In this document: one piece after another, positions 1 through 10,495 of the stretch | Numbering within the stretch: position 1 is the stretch's first letter | Layout of the letters: each line of letters starts with the position of its first letter | NCBI GenBank assembly: GCA_902604225.1 | Contig: CACKXV010000008.1 | Span: forward strand, 1 to 35,084 | DNA length: 35,084 bases | DNA from: an uncultured Pelagibacteraceae bacterium | Lineage (GTDB): Bacteria > Pseudomonadota > Alphaproteobacteria > Pelagibacterales > AG-422-B15 | Reading direction: 5' to 3' | Translations under genes and position numbers: made by a program | The notes under the pieces: model-generated | The model's database searches: none | Seen by the model: only the letters and a program-made list of their open reading frames with translations | What the model was told of the DNA's origin: nothing

Positions 1-59
1 ATGAAAAAGTTGTTGATGCAGAATTTGAAGAAGTTAAAGAAGACAATAAAGAATCGTAA
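1..59 (+). CDS. dnaK: Molecular chaperone DnaK, C-terminal fragment (gene starts before window)
   Basis: Frame 3 reads EKVVDAEFEEVKEDNKES*, typical DnaK C-terminus, immediately upstream of dnaJ. Confidence 0.85.
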   Translation, partial: EKVVDAEFEEVKEDNKES

Positions 60-71
60 GCAGGTAAGCTT

Positions 72-1211
72 ATGTCAAAAAGAGACTATTATGAAGTTCT
101 TGGTGTATCCAAGTCTGCTGACGATTCAGAGATAAAAAAATCCTATAGAAAACTTGCGATGAAATATCATCCTGATCGAAATCAGGGAGATGCGGAAGCT
201 GAAGTAAAATTCAAAGAAGCTAGTGAGGCATACGCGGTTCTTCAAGATAAAGAAAAAAGGTCTGCGTATGATCAGTTTGGTCATGCAGCTGTCGACGGAA
301 GCTCTGGACAAGGTGGTGGTGGATTTGATTTTTCTTCATCAGCTTTTCAGGACATTTTTGAGGATTTTTTTGGCGGTGACTCGTCTTTTTTTGGTGGGGG
401 TGGAAACAGGAGAAGAAAGTCAAACAATCGTGGATCCGATTTAAGGTATGATATTACAGTTTCACTTGAAGAAGCCTATAATGGAAAAAAATTTAAGGTA
501 AAAATACCTACACATGTTCAATGTGAGATATGTTCTGGTTCAGGAGCATCTAAAGGAAGTCAACCCATCACGTGTCAATCATGTGGAGGAAGAGGACAAA
601 TTAGATCACAACAAGGTTTCTTTTCGATTCAACAAACTTGTCCTACCTGTCAGGGAACGGGTTCAACGATATCTGATCCTTGTAATCCATGTCGTGGTTC
701 TGGCCGAACTCAAAAAACAAAAAATCTAATGGTTAAAATACCAAAAGGAGTTGATGATGGATCAAGAATAAGACTAAGTGGCGAGGGTGAAGCTGGCACA
801 AATGGTGGTCAACAAGGCGATTTGTATATTTTTGTTAACATCAACGAACATAGTATATTTGCCAGAGAAGATGAAAATCTTTTTGCCGAGGTACCTATTT
901 CAATGATTGATGCTGCCGTTGGCGGATCTATTGATGTGCCAATTATAGATGGTAGTAAAGCAAGATTAAAAATACCTCAGGGAACTCAAACAGGAGATCA
1001 ATTTAGACTTAAATCGAAAGGGATGCCTAACGTAAGAAGTGGATATCTTGGCGATTTATATATACAAACCAAAGTTGAAACACCTGTGAATTTAAACAAA
1101 AAACAAATTGAGATTCTAAAGTCCTTTCAAGAAGTCAGTAATAATGAAGAAAATCCTCTTAGCTCAGCTTTTTTTAAAAAAGCCAGAGATTTCTGGAAAA
1201 CAAAAAATTAA
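72..1211 (+). CDS. dnaJ: Chaperone protein DnaJ
   Basis: J domain with HPD (YHPDRNQGD), G/F region, four CxxCxGxG-type zinc motifs. Confidence 0.97.
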   Translation: MSKRDYYEVLGVSKSADDSEIKKSYRKLAMKYHPDRNQGDAEAEVKFKEASEAYAVLQDKEKRSAYDQFGHAAVDGSSGQGGGGFDFSSSAFQDIFEDFFGGDSSFFGGGGNRRRKSNNRGSDLRYDITVSLEEAYNGKKFKVKIPTHVQCEICSGSGASKGSQPITCQSCGGRGQIRSQQGFFSIQQTCPTCQGTGSTISDPCNPCRGSGRTQKTKNLMVKIPKGVDDGSRIRLSGEGEAGTNGGQQGDLYIFVNINEHSIFAREDENLFAEVPISMIDAAVGGSIDVPIIDGSKARLKIPQGTQTGDQFRLKSKGMPNVRSGYLGDLYIQTKVETPVNLNKKQIEILKSFQEVSNNEENPLSSAFFKKARDFWKTKN

Positions 1212-1251
1212 ATACCATTACTTTTTTCTTTATTTGAATTATCTTTAAAAA

Positions 1252-2058
1252 ATGAAAAAAATTAAAGTAATTGTAACGGGTGCCTCAGGTCGCATGGGCA
1301 CACAAATAGCAAAAAGAATTATTCAAGATAAATCTCTTATATTGTTTGGAGCAACCGAGAACGTTGGTCATCCTTCAATAGGAAAAGATATAGGTCAAAT
1401 TTTAAAAACAAAAAAAACTGGTATTTTAATTACAGATAACATTATTGAACTATTTGCAAAAGCTGACGCAGTTATTGATTTTACAGTTCCAAAAGCAACA
1501 TTAGAGCATGCAAAATATTCTGCACAAGCAAGAATTGTTCACGTAATTGGAACAACTGGGTTTAGCAAAAGCCAGTTACGTAAAATAGATTTTGCTGCAC
1601 AGCACGCCACAATTATTAAATCTGGCAATATGAGTTTGGGAATAAATTTATTAGAGAGTATTGTAAAAATTGTTTCCTCAAAATTAGATAGCTCTTTTGA
1701 TATAAAAATAAATGAAACTCATCATAAACATAAAATTGATGCACCATCAGGAACAGCAATAATGCTTGGTAAAGCTGCTGCTAGTGGGAAAAATAAAAAA
1801 TTGGAAAATGTAGTGAAGATTAATCGCACTAATACAATTGGTAAAAATGTAAAAAATAAAATTGTAATGTCGTCCTTCAGAAAAGGTGAAACCATTGGAG
1901 ACCATGAGGTAAAATTCTCATCAAATGATGAAACGATTAGAATTCAGCACATAGCTGAAAATAGGGGCATTTTTGCTAATGGAGCACTTCAAGCTGTAAA
2001 ATGGGGAATGAATAAAGGACCAGGACTTTTTTCAATGACCGACGTTTTGAATATTTAG
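1252..2058 (+). CDS. dapB: 4-hydroxy-tetrahydrodipicolinate reductase
   Basis: GASGRMG nucleotide-binding motif; ETHHKHKIDAPSGTA signature. Confidence 0.96.
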   Translation: MKKIKVIVTGASGRMGTQIAKRIIQDKSLILFGATENVGHPSIGKDIGQILKTKKTGILITDNIIELFAKADAVIDFTVPKATLEHAKYSAQARIVHVIGTTGFSKSQLRKIDFAAQHATIIKSGNMSLGINLLESIVKIVSSKLDSSFDIKINETHHKHKIDAPSGTAIMLGKAAASGKNKKLENVVKINRTNTIGKNVKNKIVMSSFRKGETIGDHEVKFSSNDETIRIQHIAENRGIFANGALQAVKWGMNKGPGLFSMTDVLNI

Positions 2059-2076
2059 AACAGTAATAAATAGCTT

Positions 2077-2730
2077 ATGAAAAGAGCTGAACGTGCAACA
2101 AAAATAATGGGTATACTAAATAAAATATATCCTAAAACTCCTATACCTCTAAATCACAAGAACAAATTTGAACTTTTAATTTCTGTTCTTTTAAGTGCAC
2201 AATGTACTGATAAAAGAGTGAATGAAATTACACCAGTACTTTTTAAAGAAGCAAATAATGCAAAAAAAATGCAAACGCTTTCTAAAAATAGAATATACAA
2301 GATTATAAGACCGTGTGGCCTTGCTCCCCAGAAGTCTGGCGCAATCCATAGATTATCTAAAATATTAGTTAATAAATTTAATGGCGAGGTACCAGAAAGT
2401 TTTGAAGAACTTGAAAAGCTTCCTGGTGTTGGCCATAAAACAGCCAGTGTAGTAATGTCACAAGGTTTTGGTCATCCAGCTTTTCCTGTTGATACACATA
2501 TTCATCGATTAGCACAAAGATGGGGGTTAACTAATGGAAAAAATGTAACGCAAACAGAAAATGATTTAAAAAAAATCTTTCCAATGGATAGTTGGAATAA
2601 ACTTCATTTACAAATTATTTTTTACGGGAGAGAGTATTGTGAAGCTAGAAAATGTTTTGGCTTAGATTGTAAAATTTGCAAAACCTGTTTTCCTAATAGG
2701 AAAAAGCCAATAAAAACAAAAAAACCTTAA
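2077..2730 (+). CDS. nth: Endonuclease III
   Basis: HhH motif LPGVGHKTASVV, catalytic VDTHIHR, C-terminal Cys cluster for 4Fe-4S. Confidence 0.96.
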   Translation: MKRAERATKIMGILNKIYPKTPIPLNHKNKFELLISVLLSAQCTDKRVNEITPVLFKEANNAKKMQTLSKNRIYKIIRPCGLAPQKSGAIHRLSKILVNKFNGEVPESFEELEKLPGVGHKTASVVMSQGFGHPAFPVDTHIHRLAQRWGLTNGKNVTQTENDLKKIFPMDSWNKLHLQIIFYGREYCEARKCFGLDCKICKTCFPNRKKPIKTKKP

Positions 2731-2789
2731 TAGATATTTTTATAATAGAGAGTTGATAGTTTGACGGTAACTGCTAGAGTTCTTTCGAT

Positions 2790-3519
2790 ATGACAAATAA
2801 AGTAGCATTGATAATTGGCGCTGGTGATAGTTTAGGTTCGTCAATAGCAAGAGTTTTTGCAAATGATGGGTTTACTGTTGTAGTTGCAAGAAGAAATGGT
2901 GATAAGTTATCTAAGTTGGCTGAAGAAATTAAAAAAAAATGGTGGTGAATGTTTCTTTTATTCACTTGATGCAAGAAAAGAAGATGATGTCATAAGCTTA
3001 ATTAATAAAATTGAAAACGATATCGGAGAGATCTTAGTTGCCGTATACAACATAGGAGCAAATATTAGATACGGCATATTAGAAACAACATCTAGAAAGT
3101 ATTATAAAGTTTGGGAAATGGCTGCATTCGGTGCATTTCTTATGGGAAGAGAAGTTGCAAAAAAAATGGTCCCTAGAAAAAAAGGAACTGTAATTTTTAC
3201 TGGAGCATCGGCAAGCGTCAGAGGTAAAGAGGGTTTTGCCGCTTTTTCAGGAGCAAAGCATGCTAAGCGGGCTCTATCACAGAGTATGGCGAGAGAGTTA
3301 GGACCAAAAGGAATTCATGTTGCACATGTTGTTATTGATGGAGCAATTGATACCCCATGGGTCAATGAATTGTTTCCCGATTATGTGAAAGAAAAGAAGA
3401 AAATTGATGGGCTAATGAATCCAGATGATATTGCACAGAATTACTTAATGATACATAATCAACCGAAAAATGCGTGGACTTATGAATTAGATCTGCGTCC
3501 TTGGGTGGAGACATGGTAG
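2790..3519 (+). pseudogene. Short-chain dehydrogenase/reductase interrupted by a +1 frameshift in an A9 tract
   Basis: Frame from ATG 2790 encodes MTNKVALIIGAGDSLGSSIARVFANDGFTVVVARRNGDKLSKLAEEIKK then stops at 2946-2948; the second frame continues NGGECFFYSLDARKEDD... to 3519. Removing one A from A9 (2931-2939) restores one continuous SDR. Confidence 0.8.
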
Positions 3520-4466
3520 ATAATAAATATGATATAGTAGGTATTGGTAATTCTATTGTTGACGTAATTACAGACGTAGAAGATCAATTCTTGAATGATC
3601 ACGAATTAAGAAAAGGCCTCATGTCTTTGGTGGACTTAGATGGTATTAAAAATATCTCTGGAAAAATTGATATTAAGAAAACGGTTTCTGGTGGATCAGT
3701 TGCAAACTCAATAGTTGCTCTAGCTCAAAATAACTTGAAAACAGCTTTTATTGGAAAAGTTGGAATAGATGAAGTCGGTAACGCATTTGTTGATGGCTTA
3801 AGTAAAGAAAATGTATTTTTTGCGAATACACCTCAATCTGATGAGAGTGAAACAGGGCGATGCTTAGTTATGGTAACCCCTGATGCCCAAAGGACAATGA
3901 GTACCTATTTAGGAATATCCCAAAAACTTAATTCTGATGATGTTAATGAAGATGTTATTTCTCAATCAAAGATCACTTATCTAGAAGGATACCTTTGGGA
4001 CCTAGACGACGCTCAAGTAGCAATCAAAAAAGCGACAAAGGTTGCTAAGGAGAATAATAAAATTGTAGCCTTTAGTGTATCAGATGTATTCTGCATTGAG
4101 CGTTTTAAAGAGAGCTTTTTAAGTTTAATTGATGAAGATGCTGATATTGTTTTTGCGAATGAAGAGGAAATGAAATCTCTATTAGGCACATCAGACTTAG
4201 ACGAGAGCATAAATATTATTAAAGATAAGAATAAAATTTTTGCGATTACACTCGGTGAAAAAGGTGCAATGATTGTAAATAATGAAGAGGTAATTAAAAT
4301 TGAACCCCAAAAAATAGATAATCTTGTCGATACGACGGGAGCTGGTGATCTATTTGCTGCAGGGTTTTTACTGAAATATATTCAGGGACAGCCCCTTAAA
4401 GAATGTGGCAAAGAAGGAGTTAGGTTTGCTTCAAAAGTAATACAAATCTATGGGGCTAGATTATAA
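3513..4466 (+). CDS. PfkB-family carbohydrate kinase (adenosine kinase-like)
   Basis: N-terminal GIGNSIVDV, SGGSVANS and C-terminal DTTGAGDLFAAGFL signature; ATG at 3513 overlaps the SDR stop. Confidence 0.9.
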   Translation: MVDNKYDIVGIGNSIVDVITDVEDQFLNDHELRKGLMSLVDLDGIKNISGKIDIKKTVSGGSVANSIVALAQNNLKTAFIGKVGIDEVGNAFVDGLSKENVFFANTPQSDESETGRCLVMVTPDAQRTMSTYLGISQKLNSDDVNEDVISQSKITYLEGYLWDLDDAQVAIKKATKVAKENNKIVAFSVSDVFCIERFKESFLSLIDEDADIVFANEEEMKSLLGTSDLDESINIIKDKNKIFAITLGEKGAMIVNNEEVIKIEPQKIDNLVDTTGAGDLFAAGFLLKYIQGQPLKECGKEGVRFASKVIQIYGARL

Positions 4467-4469
4467 AAT

Positions 4470-5450
4470 TTAGCTACCTAAAATTTTGTCAATTTCATTA
4501 ATGACTACATCTGTAGTTATTAAATTTATATCATTTCCACCAAAACTCTGCGAAGTGATAAAATTAATGTTTGTGAACTGATCATTTAAAAACTTGACTG
4601 CACTTGTTGGACCACAGATTTTTAATAATGGACACATATTAGTTGAGAGCATTTGACCTGTTCCGCCATCGTTAGTTATAGCAATATCTAAGTAATTTGT
4701 TGATGCCATAACCACTTCAATGCCCGGATAATTTTTGACTTCTTCTTCAGGAAAAAGAGGCTTATTTATTGCATCAACTATTTTTTTACGCAAATTTTGT
4801 TCTTCTGGACCAAGAAAAAAAACAATATTAAAATTTTTTTTTTCATAATGTTTCGCCACTTTTAAGTAATTATCAAATGACCATATTCTTTTTGGAGTAT
4901 TTGAACCAGGTGCAATACCAATATACTTTTTACTTGGGTCAAATAAATTTTTTAAGTTCTCTGTTATTGCTTGAGGAATATCTATTGCAAATTCTTTTTT
5001 AGCTTCATGATTTGAAACTAGGTCAAGCATTTCAATTATACTTTTTACGTAAAATTTTCTTTTTTTACTTAATTTTTTAGGTTTAAATTTAGAAAAAAAC
5101 CAATTAGCAGAAGATGAAATAAAAATTTTGGTTTTTAGTCTTTTTAAAGCAATAGTTCTAGGTACAGCTTTTTGCGTATCAATGATAATATCAAACTCTT
5201 CATTACTTAAGTCATAAACATTTGAAATTTTTTTCCAAAAAAATGGACTTAGTTTTGCTTTTTCCCATATTTTATCAATATGGTTTAAAGTAAATTTATT
5301 TAGCCTTTGATTATACTCCGTGTAGATTGTATCAGTCATCCAATGAATTTCATAATTTGGAAATCTATCTTTAAGTTGATAAACTATTGGCAATTTTAAA
5401 ATACCATCTCCAATTTGCTCTCCATTGCTGAAGATTAAAACTTTTTTCAT
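4470..5450 (-). CDS. Glycosyltransferase family 9 (ADP-heptose:LPS heptosyltransferase-like)
   Basis: GT9-like features: GDGILKLPIVYQLKDRFP, IGIAPGSNTPKRIWSFDNY, DGGTGQMLS. Confidence 0.8.
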   Translation of the reverse strand: MKKVLIFSNGEQIGDGILKLPIVYQLKDRFPNYEIHWMTDTIYTEYNQRLNKFTLNHIDKIWEKAKLSPFFWKKISNVYDLSNEEFDIIIDTQKAVPRTIALKRLKTKIFISSSANWFFSKFKPKKLSKKRKFYVKSIIEMLDLVSNHEAKKEFAIDIPQAITENLKNLFDPSKKYIGIAPGSNTPKRIWSFDNYLKVAKHYEKKNFNIVFFLGPEEQNLRKKIVDAINKPLFPEEEVKNYPGIEVVMASTNYLDIAITNDGGTGQMLSTNMCPLLKICGPTSAVKFLNDQFTNINFITSQSFGGNDINLITTDVVINEIDKILGS

Positions 5451-5454
5451 TGGT

Positions 5455-6471
5455 TTAATTTTGAGTCGTATCTTCTGATACTTTGATTATTAGTTTCCCC
5501 TCATTTTCTCCTGAAAATAGCTTTTTAATAGAATTTTCTGCATTCTCTAACCCAGGAACTATATGATTTTTGTATTTAATTTTTCCCTCCTTGATCCAAG
5601 TTGTAAGGTCTTGATAAGCCTCTATGTATCTTTTAAAATAGTCAAAAACAATGAAACCTTTGAGCATTATTCTTTTGATCAATAGGTTTCCCCATGCTGG
5701 TCCAGGTACTAATGATTCAGCGTTATAGCCAGATATTAAGCCACATAAACTTATTCTTCCATTTATATTCATTCTTGTAAGGACAGCATCGGTAATGGTT
5801 CCTCCAACATTTTCAAAATATATATCAACTCCATCAGAACAAAGATCTTTAAGTCTGTTTCTTATATTTTCTGTTTTGTAATTTATTGCTCCATCTATGC
5901 CAAGGTCATTTACTAACCACTGACACTTCTCGTCAGAACCAGCGATACCGATAACTTTGCATCCTTTTATTTTTCCAATTTGGCAAACTATAGAACCTAC
6001 TGCACCCGCTGCAGCTGAAACAACTAATGTTTCACCTGATTGAGGCTTTGTAATATCTAGTAAACCAAAATAAGCAGTCATCCCTGTCATTCCCAAAATA
6101 CTCATGTAACTATCTAATGGAAAACCGGTGCCTTGAGGTATTTGTCTAACACCTTTACCATTGGTGATAAAAAATTCTTGCCATCCACCCATACAATTAA
6201 CAATCTCACCTTCTTTAAATTTTTGGTTTTTTGATTTCTCAACTACGCCTATTGTTCCGCCTCTCATAACGTCTCCAGTTTTCATTGCATCAACATAAGA
6301 GGCACGCCCACTCATCCATCCTCTGTTTGCAGGATCAAGTGATAAATAAATATTCCTTATCAAAACGTCATTTTCATTTAATTCTGGAACAGAAGTTTCT
6401 TCCATAACTAAATCACCTTCTTTGATATCTCCTACAGGGAAATTTTTTAGTATCCATTGTTTATTAATCAT
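5455..6471 (-). CDS. Medium-chain NADP-dependent oxidoreductase (CurA/prostaglandin reductase-like)
   Basis: SAAAGAVGSIVCQIGKIKGCKVIGIAGS nucleotide-binding motif; LDPANRGWM; start taken at MINKQW overlapping the upstream stop. Confidence 0.9.
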   Translation of the reverse strand: MINKQWILKNFPVGDIKEGDLVMEETSVPELNENDVLIRNIYLSLDPANRGWMSGRASYVDAMKTGDVMRGGTIGVVEKSKNQKFKEGEIVNCMGGWQEFFITNGKGVRQIPQGTGFPLDSYMSILGMTGMTAYFGLLDITKPQSGETLVVSAAAGAVGSIVCQIGKIKGCKVIGIAGSDEKCQWLVNDLGIDGAINYKTENIRNRLKDLCSDGVDIYFENVGGTITDAVLTRMNINGRISLCGLISGYNAESLVPGPAWGNLLIKRIMLKGFIVFDYFKRYIEAYQDLTTWIKEGKIKYKNHIVPGLENAENSIKKLFSGENEGKLIIKVSEDTTQN

Positions 6472-6923
6472 TTTTTTTCTCCCATCATTTTTTTTAAATT
6501 TACTTGAGGCATATCTACAATTACACAAGTAGATGTGGCTGTAACAACAGTTCTGTTGTTTTGTTCAAGTCTTCCTTCTAGGAAAGCAATATTTTTTCCT
6601 GATTTAACTACTTGGCCATATCCAATTACTTTTCCTGGTTTTGTAGGATATAAAAAATTAGTTTTTAGTTCTATAGTTGGTGGTCTTTTCTTAAAATGGT
6701 TTTGAAAGATAAAGGCAAGAGCAGTAGCATCATCAACCATCCCACTTACGATACCTCCTTGAACATCACCTGCAGGATTACAATATTTTTGCTCTACCTC
6801 AAATTCCATTTTAATACTTCCAGCATCAGTATTCACTTCAAGAACTGTCATGTTGAATAGGTTAAATAATTTATTTTTGTTAAATAAATTTACCAGTTCT
6901 TCGTCTGAAATCTTACTTGTCAT
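6468..6923 (-). CDS. PaaI-family hotdog thioesterase
   Basis: CNPAGDVQGGIVSGMVDDATALAF hotdog motif. Confidence 0.85.
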   Translation of the reverse strand: MTSKISDEELVNLFNKNKLFNLFNMTVLEVNTDAGSIKMEFEVEQKYCNPAGDVQGGIVSGMVDDATALAFIFQNHFKKRPPTIELKTNFLYPTKPGKVIGYGQVVKSGKNIAFLEGRLEQNNRTVVTATSTCVIVDMPQVNLKKMMGEKK

Positions 6924-6935
6924 TATAGATTACTC

Positions 6936-7319
6936 TTAATTTGGTTTTTCTGGGAAAACCATTGGACCTAAAGGTCTTCCAGCTAATAAATGAAAGTGAA
7001 GATGCGGTACTTCTTGATGTGCGTCATTTCCAGCATTCGCTATAACTCTATAACCATTTCCTCCTGAATTTTCACTAATACCCAACATATCAGCAACCTT
7101 AGCAATAGCCCTATTAAACCCGATAATTTCATTATCACTGGCGTTTAAACTAAAGTCATTAATGTCTAGGTAGTTTCCTTTAGGAATAATTAATGCGTGG
7201 GAAGGTGCTTGAGGCCTTATATCTTTAAAAGAAAGTACAAAGTCATCTTCATAAATTTTATCACAGGAAATCTCACCTCTTATTATTTTTGCAAATATAT
7301 TATCTTTGTCGTAACTCAT
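6936..7319 (-). CDS. HIT-family protein (HinT-like)
   Basis: C-terminal HLHFHLLAGRPLG (HxHxH triad) and N-terminal FAKIIRGEI. Confidence 0.95.
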   Translation of the reverse strand: MSYDKDNIFAKIIRGEISCDKIYEDDFVLSFKDIRPQAPSHALIIPKGNYLDINDFSLNASDNEIIGFNRAIAKVADMLGISENSGGNGYRVIANAGNDAHQEVPHLHFHLLAGRPLGPMVFPEKPN

Positions 7320-7627
7320 TATTTACGTAACCCTGTTTTACCTTCCCTGCTTTCTAGCTCTGCGTATATTTGATCAGCTGAAATATCAAATTTTTTCCAG
7401 AGTACAAGCAAATGGTATATGAGATCGGCAGACTCATATATTATTTGTTCTGCGTTTCCTTGCTCTGCAGCTTCAACTGTTTCAAGAGACTCTTCTTTTA
7501 ATTTTTCAATGCATTTAGCTTTACCTTCAGATAAGAGCTTGGCTGTGTATGATTTAGAGGGATCTTCTTTTGAACGTTTTTCAATAGTCTCAAATAATCG
7601 AACAAGAACATCAACATTATTAACCAT
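7319..7627 (-). CDS. hisE: Phosphoribosyl-ATP pyrophosphatase
   Basis: KLKEESLETVEAA and YESADLIYHLLVLW motifs; his context. Confidence 0.95.
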   Translation of the reverse strand: MVNNVDVLVRLFETIEKRSKEDPSKSYTAKLLSEGKAKCIEKLKEESLETVEAAEQGNAEQIIYESADLIYHLLVLWKKFDISADQIYAELESREGKTGLRK

Positions 7628-7914
7628 TATTCATAACCTTCAACAATAGCAAAAAGTCTATCCTTATCTTCACCGAGCAATTTTTTTGCCTCTTGGTATT
7701 CTTTACTGTTATAAGCTTTTTTCGCATTATCAAATGAGGAGTATTCTACTACGACATTTCGTTCGTACTCTTTTCCCTCAGCAATAACTTGACTTCCTCC
7801 GCGCACTAAGAACTTACCATTGTATTTTTGCACAGCCTTAGAAGCAAGTTCAGCATACATCTTTTGTTTATCGGGATGAAGTACATTTACCTTTGCAATC
7901 CAATAACCTTTCAT
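7627..7914 (-). CDS. DUF1330 family protein
   Basis: Small dimeric alpha/beta-barrel type: KGYWIAKVNV...GKFLVRGG...RNVVVEYSSFDNAKKAYNSKEYQ. Confidence 0.85.
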   Translation of the reverse strand: MKGYWIAKVNVLHPDKQKMYAELASKAVQKYNGKFLVRGGSQVIAEGKEYERNVVVEYSSFDNAKKAYNSKEYQEAKKLLGEDKDRLFAIVEGYE

Positions 7915-7916
7915 GA

Positions 7917-8675
7917 TTAGATCCTAACCGGAATATTATTATCAGCAAGATATCTTTTAACTTCACCTATGCTGTATTCACCAAAGTGAAAAATAGAAGC
8001 AGCAAGTAATGCACTTGCCTCCCCTTCAAGAATGCCATCGAGAAGATGACTCAAGTTGCCAACCCCACCTGACGCAATAACTGGTACATTAACTTTTGAA
8101 GTAACAGCTTTTAATAGTTTATTGTCAAATCCACTTTTTGTTCCATCTCTATCCATTGATGTAAGTAATATTTCTCCTGCACCTAGTTTTGCCACTTCAT
8201 TGCAGTAAGTAACAACATCAATGTTGGTTTCTTTTCTCCCACCATGCGTGAATACTTTCCATTGATTTTCAGCGGTTTCTTTTGCGTCTACAGCTATCAC
8301 GATTGTTGATGAACCATACTTTTTTGCAGCCTCAGCTACTAAATCAATATTATCAACTGCTGCTGTGTTTATTGAAACTTTATCTGCTCCAAAATGAAGT
8401 AAACGTGAAATATCTTCCAAATTCCTGACACCTCCACCTACAGTAAGTGGTATGAAACAATTCTCAGCTGTTTTTTTTACCACCTCTAGCAATGTGTCTC
8501 TGTTATCACTTGACGCAGTAATATCTAAAAAACAAAGCTCATCAGCTCCTTCAGCATTATAGATTATAGCTTGTTCGACTGGATCTCCTGCATCAACTAG
8601 ATCGATAAAATTAACCCCTTTAACAACTCTGCCATTATCAACATCTAAACAGGGTATAATTCTTTTTTTTAACAT
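7917..8675 (-). CDS. hisF: Imidazole glycerol phosphate synthase subunit HisF
   Basis: [33 protein letters not shown]. Confidence 0.97.
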   Translation of the reverse strand: MLKKRIIPCLDVDNGRVVKGVNFIDLVDAGDPVEQAIIYNAEGADELCFLDITASSDNRDTLLEVVKKTAENCFIPLTVGGGVRNLEDISRLLHFGADKVSINTAAVDNIDLVAEAAKKYGSSTIVIAVDAKETAENQWKVFTHGGRKETNIDVVTYCNEVAKLGAGEILLTSMDRDGTKSGFDNKLLKAVTSKVNVPVIASGGVGNLSHLLDGILEGEASALLAASIFHFGEYSIGEVKRYLADNNIPVRI

Positions 8676-9400
8676 TATTTACTTAATATTTTTAATGCGT
8701 CTTTAATATCAATGTTTTTGTCATAAATTGCTTTACCAACAATGACACCTTTCATTTGAGAGTAGTTTTTACCTTTGATATTTATTATATCGTCAATTGA
8801 CGACACGCCGCCTGAAGCAACGCACAAAAAGCTCGTCATTTTCATGACATTCTCCAGCATATCAAAGTTAATTCCTTTTTTCATTCCATCTCTCATCACG
8901 TCTGTACATATAATTGAATTTATTTTTAGACCTTCAATCGATAGTAAAAATTTCTCGAGATTAATTGACTTAATTTCACTCCAACCACGAAGAGCGACTT
9001 GCTCATTTTTAATATCTAGTGCAATAGACATTTTGTTTGGATATTTCTGAATAGCAGTTTGAAATAGTTCATAATCTTCAAATGCTGCTGTTCCAAGTAT
9101 TACATTTTGTATGCCAATATTGATTAAGTTTTCAACTGATTTTATATTTCGAATACCTCCACCAAATTGCAATTTCAAATTTGTTTTTGACGCAATCTCT
9201 TCAATTGACTTTACATTTTCTGATTGACCCGCCAAAGCTCCATCCAAATCTACACAATGAAGCCAACTTATCCCTAGATCTTCAAATAACTTAGCCTGAT
9301 CTAAGGGTGAATTATTATAAGTCGTAGATTTATTAAAATCGCCCTGGACAAGGCGTACACATTTACCATCTTTCAAATCAATAGCGGGAAATAAGATCAT
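8675..9400 (-). CDS. hisA: Phosphoribosyl-formimino-AICAR ribotide isomerase HisA
   Basis: [29 protein letters not shown]; start at 9400 overlaps the hisH stop by 1 bp. Confidence 0.96.
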   Translation of the reverse strand: MILFPAIDLKDGKCVRLVQGDFNKSTTYNNSPLDQAKLFEDLGISWLHCVDLDGALAGQSENVKSIEEIASKTNLKLQFGGGIRNIKSVENLINIGIQNVILGTAAFEDYELFQTAIQKYPNKMSIALDIKNEQVALRGWSEIKSINLEKFLLSIEGLKINSIICTDVMRDGMKKGINFDMLENVMKMTSFLCVASGGVSSIDDIINIKGKNYSQMKGVIVGKAIYDKNIDIKDALKILSK

Positions 9401-10035
9401 TATGGCTTCCAATCTAAAAAGTTATGAATTATTTTTTTTCCATTTATGTGACTTTTTTCAGGATGGAATTGTGTACCACATATATTTTCCTTGCAAACTG
9501 CCGCCGTAATTTGATCAGGGTATTTAGTCGTAGCTATAGAATGTTCACTTTTTTGATTCTGAAAATAAAAACTATGAACAAAATAAAAATCTGACCCTTG
9601 CTCACAATTATCAAATAACTTGTGATCTGAAAACGTGATCTCATTCCATCCCATGTGTGGGATCTTATATTCTTTAGGAGATGTAATTCTTCTTACTTCA
9701 CCTGGTATCCAGCCAAAACCTGAGTGTGTACCAAACTCATATGATAGATCAGCCAGCAACTGCATACCCACACATATCCCCATAAAAGGGACTTTGTTTT
9801 TTATAACCGAAACTTCAAGTGATGCATGCAAACCTTCTATGTTTAAAATTGCATTTTTACAATCACCGAAAGCACCTACTCCGGGCAACACAATCTTATC
9901 GGCTGACTGAATCTCTTTAGGATCATTGGTCACAATAATATTGTAAGGATTGCTTAAATCTGAGCTTACGCTTTCAAAAGCTTTATGAACAGAATGTAAA
10001 TTTCCTGAACCGAAATTTATTATAGCTAGATTCAT
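9400..10035 (-). CDS. hisH: Imidazole glycerol phosphate synthase subunit HisH
   Basis: Glutamine amidotransferase: GVGAFG, GICVGMQLL nucleophile elbow, GTQFHPEKS. Confidence 0.97.
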   Translation of the reverse strand: MNLAIINFGSGNLHSVHKAFESVSSDLSNPYNIIVTNDPKEIQSADKIVLPGVGAFGDCKNAILNIEGLHASLEVSVIKNKVPFMGICVGMQLLADLSYEFGTHSGFGWIPGEVRRITSPKEYKIPHMGWNEITFSDHKLFDNCEQGSDFYFVHSFYFQNQKSEHSIATTKYPDQITAAVCKENICGTQFHPEKSHINGKKIIHNFLDWKP

Positions 10036-10493
10036 TTACTGAATTCTTTAATGGTATCTAAAACTTCCTCGACATGATTATTAACTTTTACTTTTCGCCA
10101 TATTTTTAGGATCTTGCCATTTTTGCCCACAAGAAAAGTTGATCTTTCAATTCCCTTGTAGGTTCGTCCGTACATACTTTTATTAACCCAAACTCCAAAT
10201 TTTTCGCAAATTTTTTCACTTTCATCAGAAAGAAGATTAAATTTTAATTTATATTTTTCAGCGAATTTACTTTGACGTTGAACTGAGTCTTTTGAAATTC
10301 CAAAAACCGTGGTTTCAAACTTGTTGAATTTTTTTAAATTACTTTGGAATTCACAAGATTCCTTTGTGCAGCCTGGGGTATCCGCTTTTGGATAAAAATA
10401 AATGATGGTCATATCTTTAGCTGGTAATTTAACTGCATCGCCCTGTTGGTTATTAAGCTTAAAGGATGGAAGTTTTTGTCCTTCTTTTAGCAT
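10032..10493 (-). CDS. bcp: Thiol peroxidase / peroxiredoxin (Bcp/PrxQ)
   Basis: YFYPKADTPGCTKESCEFQ peroxidatic Cys motif. Confidence 0.95.
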   Translation of the reverse strand: MLKEGQKLPSFKLNNQQGDAVKLPAKDMTIIYFYPKADTPGCTKESCEFQSNLKKFNKFETTVFGISKDSVQRQSKFAEKYKLKFNLLSDESEKICEKFGVWVNKSMYGRTYKGIERSTFLVGKNGKILKIWRKVKVNNHVEEVLDTIKEFSK

Positions 10494-10495
10494 GA

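Noticed and set aside
220-423. Short antisense and alternative-frame ORFs in the track (for example 220-423, 8775-9050, 11272-11607, 24002-24254)
   Set aside because: They lie within strongly supported genes on another frame or strand and show no recognisable domains
4464-4488. AT-rich inverted repeat AAAATTTAG-CTAC-CTAAAATTTT at the convergent kinase/glycosyltransferase junction, possible bidirectional terminator
   Set aside because: Stem is interrupted by a mismatch, has almost no G-C pairs, and overlaps both coding ends; too weak to call
6470-6477. A8 tract (minus strand) just before the ATGA thioesterase/oxidoreductase overlap, where +1 slippage would fuse the two proteins in frame
   Set aside because: Both genes are complete with normal start and stop; a simple ATGA coupling explains it and A-runs are common in this AT-rich DNA
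6472-6528. N-terminal extension MCNCRYASSKFKKNDGRKK of the oxidoreductase ORF
   Set aside because: Overlaps the thioesterase coding end; the MINKQW start at 6471 gives a standard ATGA overlap
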